Positions 1 to 5,186 of a stretch of DNA of 5,673 nucleotides are shown piece by piece. A model generated the notes under the pieces. It did no database searches, was not told where the DNA came from, and worked only from the letters and a program-made list of their open reading frames with translations. Origin of the DNA: Limnohabitans sp. (GTDB taxonomy: Bacteria > Pseudomonadota > Gammaproteobacteria > Burkholderiales > Burkholderiaceae_C); NCBI GenBank assembly GCA_021731425.1, contig JAKFXJ010000223.1:1-5673 (forward strand), given 5' to 3'. Position 1 is the stretch's first letter. Every line of letters starts with the position of its first letter. The translations under genes were made by a program, and so were the position numbers.

Positions 1-2010
1 GCGCAAATGCACGCGTTGGCGCTGGTCGTGCCCTGGGGCGACCAGACCCAATTGGTGGCGGGTTTTGAGGCGGCGTATCGCCAGCGCTTTGCTTTTTTGA
101 TGCAGGGCAAGGCCTTGGTGGTCGAGGCGGTGTCAGTCGAGGCGGTGCTGCCTGGTGATGCGCCCGAAGAGGCTGTCCATGCGCTGAACGCCGAGCGCGA
201 GGTGCCGCGCCGCGACACGGTGAGTGTCTACGCCGCCAACGCCCAAGGCGTGGCCCAGTGGCAAGACGCCGCGTTGGTGGTGCGCGAAGACATGCGCCCG
301 GGAGACGTGATCGACGGTCCGGCCATCATTGCCGAGAAAAACGCCACCACGGTGGTGGAGCCTGGATGGCAAGCGCGGTTGACTGCGCTGGACCATTTGC
401 TGCTGGTGCGGGTGCAAGCACGCGCGGTGCAGCACGCCGCAGGCACGCAGGCCGACCCGGTGCTGCTGGAGGTGTTCAACAACCTGTTCATGAACATCGC
501 CGAGCAAATGGGGCTGCAGCTGCAAAACACGGCCTACTCGGTCAACATCAAGGAACGCCTGGACTTTTCTTGCGCCTTGTTCAGCGCCGAAGGACACTTG
601 ATCGCCAACGCGCCGCACATGCCCGTGCATTTGGGCTCCATGGGCGAGAGCATCCAGACCGTGATCCACGAAAACAAGGGACGCATGCAGCCGGGCGATG
701 TGTTTGTGCTGAACGACCCCTACCACGGCGGCACGCATTTGCCCGACATCACGGTGATCACCCCGGTCTATTTAGACGGTCACAAAGATCCTGTGTTTTA
801 TGTCGGCTCACGCGGTCACCACGCCGATGTGGGCGGCTTGACGCCCGGCTCCATGCCCCCCTTCTCCACGCGCATCGAAGAAGAGGGCGTGCAGATCAAC
901 AACGTCAAGCTGGTCGAGGCTGGCCATTTGCGCGAGGCCGAGATGGTGGCGCTGCTGCAAAGCGGCGAATACCCTTCGCGCAACCCTGCGCAGAACATGG
1001 CCGACCTGAAAGCGCAAATTGCCGCCAACGAAAAAGGCGTGCAGGAGCTGCGCCGCATGGTGGACCAGTTTGGTCTGGACGTGGTGCAGGCCTACATGCG
1101 CCATGTGCAGGACAACGCGGAAGAGTCGGTGCGGCGTGTCATCACGCGCCTCAAAGACGGTTCGTTCAATTTCCCCTTGGACAACGGGGCGCAGATCCAG
1201 GTGGCGGTGCGCGTCAATGCCGCAGAGCGCACGGCCGAGATCGATTTCACCGGCACCAGCGCTCAGCTGTCCAACAACTTCAACGCGCCACGGGCGGTGT
1301 GCATGGCAGCCGTCCTGTACGTGTTCCGCAGTTTGGTGGACGACGACATCCCGCTGAACGCGGGTTGCCTGAAGCCGCTGAAAGTCATCATTCCCCAAGG
1401 CTCTATGCTCAACCCCAACCCGCCTGCTTCGGTGGTGGCGGGCAATGTGGAAACCTCGACTTGCATCACGAACGCGCTCTTTGGCGCTTTGGGCGTGATG
1501 GCGGGCAGCCAGCCCACCATGAACAACTTCACCTTTGGCAATGCGCGGGTGCAGTACTACGAAACGATTTCGGGTGGCAGCGGTGCGGGTGGGCGCTTTG
1601 ACGCACAAGGTCAGTTGGTGGGTGGTTTTGAAGGCACGTCGGTGGTGCAAACCCACATGACCAACTCACGCCTCACGGACCCAGAGGTGCTGGAATTCCG
1701 CTTTCCGGTGCGGCTGGAGAGTTACGCGATCCGCCAGGGCTCAGGTGGCGCGGGGCGCTGGCATGGTGGCGACGGCGGTGTGCGCCGGGTGCGCTTCTTG
1801 GAGCCGATGACGGCGGGCATTTTGTCGAACGGGCGTGTGCATCCGGCCTTTGGCATGGCCGCTGGCCAAAGCGGCTTGCCGGGTATCAACCGGGTGGTGC
1901 GCAGCGATGGCCGTGTCGAGGAATTGGCGCACATCGGCCAAGTGGAGATGCAGGTGGGTGATGTGTTCGAGATTCACACGCCCGGTGGTGGCGGCTTCGG
2001 GCAAGACTGA
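1..2010 (+). CDS. Fused HyuA-HyuB hydantoinase/5-oxoprolinase family protein, 3' part
   Basis: The frame is open from base 1, so the start lies upstream and 669 residues are visible. Residues 1 to about 140 resemble the C-terminal end of HyuA, including a GPAII-x-TTVV-x-PGW type stretch (106-123). A short linker follows, and the HyuB domain begins near residue 152 (DPVLLEVFNNLF) and runs to the end. HyuB hallmarks are NDPYHGGTHLPD (238-249), SRGHHADVGG (270-279) and a glycine-rich GGGGFG terminus. Family members hydrolyse cyclic amides with ATP; fused HyuA-HyuB proteins of about 1200 residues are typical of 5-oxoprolinase, which opens 5-oxoproline to glutamate in glutathione salvage. The N-terminal ATP-binding half is outside the window. 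Substrate cannot be read from sequence, so N-methylhydantoinase or another cyclic-amide hydrolase remains possible. Likely cytoplasmic. The gene ends in TGA and converges on the comEA-like gene. Confidence 0.9.
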   Translation, partial: AQMHALALVVPWGDQTQLVAGFEAAYRQRFAFLMQGKALVVEAVSVEAVLPGDAPEEAVHALNAEREVPRRDTVSVYAANAQGVAQWQDAALVVREDMRPGDVIDGPAIIAEKNATTVVEPGWQARLTALDHLLLVRVQARAVQHAAGTQADPVLLEVFNNLFMNIAEQMGLQLQNTAYSVNIKERLDFSCALFSAEGHLIANAPHMPVHLGSMGESIQTVIHENKGRMQPGDVFVLNDPYHGGTHLPDITVITPVYLDGHKDPVFYVGSRGHHADVGGLTPGSMPPFSTRIEEEGVQINNVKLVEAGHLREAEMVALLQSGEYPSRNPAQNMADLKAQIAANEKGVQELRRMVDQFGLDVVQAYMRHVQDNAEESVRRVITRLKDGSFNFPLDNGAQIQVAVRVNAAERTAEIDFTGTSAQLSNNFNAPRAVCMAAVLYVFRSLVDDDIPLNAGCLKPLKVIIPQGSMLNPNPPASVVAGNVETSTCITNALFGALGVMAGSQPTMNNFTFGNARVQYYETISGGSGAGGRFDAQGQLVGGFEGTSVVQTHMTNSRLTDPEVLEFRFPVRLESYAIRQGSGGAGRWHGGDGGVRRVRFLEPMTAGILSNGRVHPAFGMAAGQSGLPGINRVVRSDGRVEELAHIGQVEMQVGDVFEIHTPGGGGFGQD

Positions 2011-2015
2011 GGCCA

Positions 2016-2045
2016 TGTTTCGGGCAGACCCGTCTGCCCGAAACA
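2016..2045. terminator. Probable bidirectional terminator between convergent genes
   Basis: A perfect 14-bp inverted repeat, TGTTTCGGGCAGAC at 2016-2029 and its reverse complement at 2032-2045, is separated by two bases (CC). It lies 5 bases after the oxoprolinase stop and 13 bases beyond the stop of the convergent comEA-like gene, so it can serve both transcripts. The innermost pairs would open to make a normal loop. Neither side has a clear T tract, although the stem feet are A/T-rich, so efficiency is uncertain. Confidence 0.65.
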
Positions 2046-2058
2046 GGGTGATGCTGGA

Positions 2059-2490
2059 TCAGTTCTTGGTGGTGGGCGCTTTGCCTGCAGTGGCATCGGC
2101 ACTCTTGGGGGAGGCTTTGCCGCTGTCCTTGGGGGCATCTTTGGCTTTGCCTGCTGCATCCTTGGCGGGGTCTGCCGCTTTGGCTGGTTTTTTCTCTGCG
2201 GCTGTGCCCGCCGATTTGGCGGTGTAGGCGCTGCCTTGCACCCGGACGCCCTGCTCGGACAAGCTGCTGGCCTTTTGCGGTCCAAGCCCTTTGACGCGGC
2301 TGGTCACATCTTCCCAGTCTTTGAAGGGGGCTTTTTTGCGCTCGCCCATCAGCTCTTTGGTCAGGACCGGGCCAACGCCTTTTAAGGCATCCAGCTCCAC
2401 CTCGCTGGCTTTGTTCAGGTCAATTTGTTGGGCCCAGGTCAGCCCAGCGAATCCAATGGTCAGCAAAACACCTGCGATTTTTTTCCACAT
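2059..2490 (-). CDS. ComEA-like exported helix-hairpin-helix protein with Lys/Ala-rich tail
   Basis: The 143-residue product starts with a signal peptide: MWKK, a hydrophobic stretch (residues 5-19) and a likely cleavage after TWA (residue 20). Residues 23-86 form a ComEA-type tandem helix-hairpin-helix domain, opening IDLNKASEVELDAL, with hairpins KGVGP (37-41) and KGLGP (67-71). Such domains bind DNA backbone; ComEA acts in the periplasm to pull in transforming DNA. Residues 91-143 are a low-complexity tail with 12 Lys and 17 Ala in 53 residues plus Pro and Asp, resembling histone-H1-like bacterial tails. The ATG at 2490 is chosen because AGAGGAG lies 6 bases before it and the signal peptide starts there; an in-frame ATG at 2535 would add 15 residues ahead of the signal and lacks these supports. 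No other competence gene is visible, so a role in DNA uptake is inferred from the domain only. Confidence 0.85.
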   Translation of the reverse strand: MWKKIAGVLLTIGFAGLTWAQQIDLNKASEVELDALKGVGPVLTKELMGERKKAPFKDWEDVTSRVKGLGPQKASSLSEQGVRVQGSAYTAKSAGTAAEKKPAKAADPAKDAAGKAKDAPKDSGKASPKSADATAGKAPTTKN

Positions 2491-2496
2491 GAAGCG

Positions 2497-2503
2497 CTCC
2501 TCT
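2497..2503 (-). promoter_or_regulatory. Strong ribosome binding site fixing the comEA-like start
   Basis: On the minus strand AGAGGAG ends 6 bases before the ATG at 2490. It is a near-ideal Shine-Dalgarno match and is the reason for preferring this start over the upstream in-frame ATG at 2535. Confidence 0.8.
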
Positions 2504-2508
2504 GGTTG

Positions 2509-2526
2509 ACTGCAAAAATCTGCAGT
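2509..2526 (-). repeat. Small inverted repeat next to the comEA-like ribosome binding site
   Basis: ACTGCA and TGCAGT arms of 6 bp surround a 6-base A/T-rich loop. In the mRNA leader this hairpin would end 5 bases before the AGAGGAG sequence. It could shape translation or mRNA stability, but a stem this short could be chance. Confidence 0.3.
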
Positions 2527-2570
2527 TCGGTCCATTGTGAGAAAGCCCAGCGAGTTTGCGAATATGTTGT

Positions 2571-2598
2571 TGGATAAAAATGAAACAAAATGTGTTAA
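2571..2598 (-). promoter_or_regulatory. Candidate promoter of the comEA-like gene
   Basis: On the minus strand TTAACA (5 of 6 to the sigma-70 -35 box) at 2598-2593 is followed after 16 bases by TATCCA (3 of 6 to the -10 box) at 2576-2571. The block is AT-rich, unlike the flanking genes, and would give a leader of roughly 75 nt. The -10 match is weak, so the exact element is uncertain. Confidence 0.3.
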
Positions 2599-2600
2599 TT

Positions 2601-2624
2601 AAAAAACATTCAGCCAAGGCTCAA
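2601..2624 (-). terminator. Weak candidate intrinsic terminator after the response regulator gene
   Basis: On the minus strand the regulator's stop codon is inside a short imperfect hairpin (AGC-CTTG-GCT with two further A/T pairs beyond a G-G mismatch), followed closely by TTTTTT at 2606-2601. The T run fits an intrinsic terminator but the stem is only 3 to 5 bp. If it does not function, transcription would continue into the comEA-like gene. Confidence 0.3.
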
Positions 2625-3241
2625 GTCGATTGTTGTTCCAGCTTTCGACCAGCGATCAAAGCGGTGAAGAAGCCATTGAACCATTGCATGTTCACAGGCT
2701 TGGCCATGAAGATGGTGCCTTCGGGCAAGCCGCCTCGGGCCGCGATTTCTTCTTGTGACAAGGCCGAGATCACCAAACAGGTCATGCGCTGAAATTGGGC
2801 CGAGTGCTTGAGGGTGCGCAGCAGCTCAAATCCATCCACACCGGGCATGTTCAGGTCGGCAATGAGCACATCCGGCTGGATGCTGGCCATGTCGATCAGC
2901 GCCTCTAGGCCCGAGGACATGGCGGTGCAGTCCACCGGCATTTCGCAGCGGTTGCAGAAATCGCGCACCATGTTTCGGGTCACGGGATCGTCTTCGACCA
3001 GCAAAACCCGTAGCCTGTACTCACGGGTTTCGCTGGGACTCATCAGCATGTTGTGCTTTTTCTGATAGTCCCGAATCGACGGCATGGAGATGCGGCGGTG
3101 GCCGCCTTGGGTCTTCCAAGCTTGGAGTTCGTTTTTTTCTACCAAAGTCTGGATGGTTCCCACCGACAAGCCCAGCAATTTGGCTGCGTAGGTGGTGCCA
3201 CAGTAGTCTTCGGGCGTGTCGGGTGTGGGATGTGTTTGCAT
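2621..3241 (-). CDS. Orphan response regulator: excisionase/MerR-type HTH followed by receiver domain
   Basis: The 206-residue product has two domains. Residues about 14-62 form a small winged helix-turn-helix of the MerR/excisionase type: YAAKLLGLSVGTIQTLVEK is the helix-turn-helix and GGHRRI (46-51) the usual wing signature. Residues about 77-200 form a complete receiver domain: acidic pocket E83/D84/D85 (LLVEDD), phospho-acceptor D129 in IADLNMPG, conserved Ser159 in VISA and Lys181 in AKPVN. All residues needed for phosphorylation are present, so it should be a working phospho-switch acting on DNA in the cytoplasm. The order HTH then receiver is the reverse of OmpR- and NarL-type regulators. 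No histidine kinase lies in the window, so its partner is unknown. The ATG at 3241 begins the longest frame but has no strong Shine-Dalgarno sequence; the AATAAAG just upstream is a poor match. Targets are unknown; the comEA-like gene and its own promoter are candidates. Confidence 0.88.
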   Translation of the reverse strand: MQTHPTPDTPEDYCGTTYAAKLLGLSVGTIQTLVEKNELQAWKTQGGHRRISMPSIRDYQKKHNMLMSPSETREYRLRVLLVEDDPVTRNMVRDFCNRCEMPVDCTAMSSGLEALIDMASIQPDVLIADLNMPGVDGFELLRTLKHSAQFQRMTCLVISALSQEEIAARGGLPEGTIFMAKPVNMQWFNGFFTALIAGRKLEQQST

Positions 3242-3320
3242 GGCTTTATTTTAGTGATAAAAATGCCAAATGGCTTAAAAAGAATACTTTTTTACCTTTA
3301 TTGAAACATCTTGAAACAAA
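3242..3320 (-). promoter_or_regulatory. AT-rich promoter region of the response regulator gene
   Basis: This block is strongly AT-rich against GC-rich flanks. On the minus strand TATTCT (3286-3281) is a fair -10 candidate that would give a leader of about 30 nt; no good -35 lies 16-18 bases upstream, suggesting an activated or weak promoter. A small palindrome, GCCA-AA-TGGC at 3265-3274, lies in the leader, and the tandem TTGAAACA repeats lie upstream of the -10. Confidence 0.4.
3301..3318 (+). repeat. Tandem TTGAAACA direct repeat with 10-bp spacing
   Basis: TTGAAACA occurs at 3301-3308 and again at 3311-3318, exactly one helical turn apart, about 15 to 32 bases upstream of the candidate -10 of the regulator gene. 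TGAAACAAA at 3312-3320 also occurs at 2581-2589, within the candidate comEA-like promoter, in the same orientation. This is the pattern expected of a transcription-factor site, but the AT-rich context raises the chance of coincidence. Confidence 0.4.
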
Positions 3321-3410
3321 TTTCGGCGAGTGATTCTCGAAAGCCACCCTCTTCGTGCTGAGAGGCGGTCCCGTCCGCGACAAACACAAGGCTTCGGCCA
3401 GTGAGGTGCA

Positions 3411-3426
3411 CCCTTAATATGAAGGG
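3411..3426 (+). promoter_or_regulatory. Candidate -10 box and overlapping palindrome for the acyl-CoA synthetase gene
   Basis: TAATAT at 3415-3420 is a reasonable -10 hexamer and would start transcription near 3427, about 20 nt before the ATG at 3447. No convincing -35 lies 16-18 bases upstream. The -10 sits within a palindrome, CCCTT-N6-AAGGG (3411-3426), which could be an operator where a repressor would block polymerase. Both calls rest on short matches. Confidence 0.35.
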
Positions 3427-3433
3427 CAACAAC

Positions 3434-3438
3434 AGGAG
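3434..3438 (+). promoter_or_regulatory. Ribosome binding site of the original acyl-CoA synthetase start
   Basis: AGGAG at 3434-3438 lies 8 bases before ATG 3447. It marks 3447 as the authentic start of the synthetase, upstream of the premature TAA at 3546. No comparable site precedes the GTG/ATG codons after that stop. Confidence 0.75.
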
Positions 3439-3446
3439 TCCCTTCG

Positions 3447-3548
3447 ATGTCCGCTCACGATGCTGTTTGGCCTGCTCGCTTGCCCGCCAAGATCACCGCA
3501 CCCGCCACTTCCTTGTGGATGAACTTAGCCATCAGTGCCATGCGTTAA
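3447..3548 (+). pseudogene. N-terminal fragment of the acyl-CoA synthetase, ended by a premature TAA
   Basis: From ATG 3447, 33 codons are read (MSAHDAVWPARLPAKI... to ...LWMNLAISAMR) before TAA at 3546-3548. The same frame then continues with PDKAAVVFMGRVWTYREL. Homologous acyl-CoA synthetases typically have a Trp-Pro stretch, then a helix ending in a RYPDK-type motif just before the conserved TYxEL. The TAA therefore sits where the family usually has a tyrosine codon (TAC or TAT), one base change away. The fragment alone is too short to be an enzyme. It is either the broken start of a gene inactivated very recently, a sequencing error, or the leading part of a frame rescued by readthrough or re-initiation. 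Confidence 0.8.
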
Positions 3549-3563
3549 CCCGACAAAGCCGCA

Positions 3564-5162
3564 GTGGTGTTCATGGGCCGGGTCTGGACTTACCGCGAAT
3601 TGATGACCAGTGCCGAGCACCTGGCGGGGCAACTCAAGGCCTTGGGGGTGCAAGCCGGGGACCGTGTGGTGCTGGACATGCAAAACTGCCCTCAGCTGGT
3701 GATCACGCACTTTGCCATTTTGCGCATCGACGCGGTGGTGGTGCCGGTCAACCCGATGAACCGGGCTGAAGAGCTCAAGCACTACATCACCGACCCGGAC
3801 ACCCAAGTGGCGGTGACCACGGCCGATTTGGCCCCCGAGCTGGCACAGGCGAGCGAGGCCTTGCCCTCCGAGCAGCGGCTCAAAAAATTGGTGGTGACGC
3901 AATTCACCGACGTGTTTGACCCACAGGCCGTGGGCCCCGAAGACATGCCTGAGGCTTGGCGGCCGTGGTTGTTGCCGGTGCGCGATTTGCCGGTTATGAG
4001 TTCGGGCCAGGTGCATGCTTGGGCTGATTTGATGGCACAACCCGCCGTGGCTTTGCCCCCGCCCCAGGCCAAATCTGACGACCTCGCGATCTTGCCCTAC
4101 ACCAGCGGCACCACCGGCCTGCCCAAGGGCTGCATGCACACACACGGCACCATCATGCACAACGCCATGTCGAGTGGTGTGTGGGGCAATGGCACGCCGG
4201 AAAACGTGACCCTGTGTGTGGTGCCCATGTTCCATATCACCGGCATGGTCAGTGTCATGCACACCAGCATTTTGCTGGGGGCCAGCCTGGTGCTGATGCC
4301 GCGCTGGGACCGCGATGTGGCGGGGCATTTGATCTCGAAATGGGCCGTCACGCACTGGACCAACATCCCGACCATGGTGATCGACCTGTTGGGCAGCCCG
4401 AACATGGACCGTTATGACTTGAGCAGTCTGGTCTACATTGGCGGCGGCGGTGCGGCCATGCCCGAGGCGGTGGCGCAGCGTTTGCTGGACCAGTTCGGGC
4501 TGCGTTACGTGGAAGGTTATGGCTTGACGGAGACGGCGGCGCCTTCGCACACCAACCCGCCCGATGCGCCCAAAAAACAGTGCTTGGGCATTCCGTTCAT
4601 GAGCGTGGAGTCGCGCATCGTTGACCCCGAGACCCTGGCCGAGTTGGGGCCCGGCGAATCGGGTGAGATCGTGATCAGCGGCCCGCAGGTGTTCAAGGGT
4701 TACTGGAAGCGGCCAGAGGCGACCGCAGCGGCATTTTTTGAGCGCGACGGCTTTCGGTTTTTCCGCTCGGGCGACATGGGGCGGGTCGATGAAGAGGGTT
4801 ACTTCTTCATGACCGACCGCTTGAAGCGCATGATCAACGCCAGCGGTTTCAAAGTCTGGCCCGCCGAGGTTGAGGCGCTGATGTTCCGCCACCCGGCGAT
4901 TCAAGAGGCCTGCATCATCGCCACACGCGATGCTTATCGGGGTGAGTCGGTCAAGGCGGTGGTGGTTTTGCGGCAAGACCACAAAGGCAAGGTGTCTGAG
5001 CAAGACATCATCGACTGGTGCCGTGAGAACATGGCCGTTTACAAAATGCCCCGCGCCGTGAGTTTTGTCGATGCCTTGCCCAAGAGCGGCAGCGGCAAAG
5101 TCATGTGGCGGGCACTGCAAGAGGCCGAAATGGCCGCCTTGGGCACACCTGCGAAGGCTTGA
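3564..5162 (+). CDS. AMP-forming acyl-CoA synthetase (FadD-like), main body of an interrupted gene
   Basis: The enzyme activates a carboxylic acid with ATP to an acyl-adenylate and transfers it to CoA. Numbered from the original ATG at 3447 (571 positions), the hallmarks are the phosphate-binding loop YTSGTTGLPKG (218-228), PMFHITG, the YGLTE adenine motif (358-362), the ribose-binding Asp443 in RSGDMG, the hinge region DRLKRMI (Arg458), and the catalytic Lys551 in SGSGKVMWR. The whole of both catalytic domains is intact. The frame from GTG 3564 is 532 residues and lacks about 39 residues at the N-terminus because of TAA 3546. Possible restarts are GTG 3564, GTG 3567 and ATG 3573, none with a clear Shine-Dalgarno sequence. 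Homologues of this length use medium- or long-chain fatty acids or aromatic acids; the substrate here cannot be assigned. The flavin oxidoreductase gene starts 24 nt downstream, suggesting co-transcription. Identity of the family is secure; whether a functional protein is made is not. Confidence 0.85.
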   Translation: MVFMGRVWTYRELMTSAEHLAGQLKALGVQAGDRVVLDMQNCPQLVITHFAILRIDAVVVPVNPMNRAEELKHYITDPDTQVAVTTADLAPELAQASEALPSEQRLKKLVVTQFTDVFDPQAVGPEDMPEAWRPWLLPVRDLPVMSSGQVHAWADLMAQPAVALPPPQAKSDDLAILPYTSGTTGLPKGCMHTHGTIMHNAMSSGVWGNGTPENVTLCVVPMFHITGMVSVMHTSILLGASLVLMPRWDRDVAGHLISKWAVTHWTNIPTMVIDLLGSPNMDRYDLSSLVYIGGGGAAMPEAVAQRLLDQFGLRYVEGYGLTETAAPSHTNPPDAPKKQCLGIPFMSVESRIVDPETLAELGPGESGEIVISGPQVFKGYWKRPEATAAAFFERDGFRFFRSGDMGRVDEEGYFFMTDRLKRMINASGFKVWPAEVEALMFRHPAIQEACIIATRDAYRGESVKAVVVLRQDHKGKVSEQDIIDWCRENMAVYKMPRAVSFVDALPKSGSGKVMWRALQEAEMAALGTPAKA

Positions 5163-5186
5163 GTCCGTTGATTGATCCCCATCCCC

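Noticed and set aside
258..1601. Long alternative-frame ORFs over the oxoprolinase gene, on both strands (including 808-1656 minus)
   Set aside because: Products are Arg/Gly/His-rich with no domain, and the HyuB motifs are all in the frame open from base 1.
2490..2535. Upstream ATG at 2535 as the comEA-like start
   Set aside because: It would put 15 polar or charged residues before the signal peptide and has no ribosome binding site, while ATG 2490 has AGAGGAG at the right distance.
2573..3265. A 10-mer GATAAAAATG shared by both minus-strand upstream regions (2573-2582 and 3256-3265)
   Set aside because: It lies at very different distances from the two starts, and a 10-base A-rich match between two AT-rich patches is likely by chance.
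3341..3400. Possible TPP riboswitch, from a TGCTGAGAGG string
   Set aside because: The rest of the conserved core, including the CTGATCTGG-like and TAATACCAGCG-like segments, is absent, and the downstream gene is not a thiamine gene.
3401..3769. A 122-codon plus-strand frame over the start of the synthetase, with ATG 3419 near the promoter
   Set aside because: It is out of frame with the synthetase and has no Shine-Dalgarno sequence. Its sequence shows no family resemblance, whereas the frame from ATG 3447 does on both sides of its TAA.
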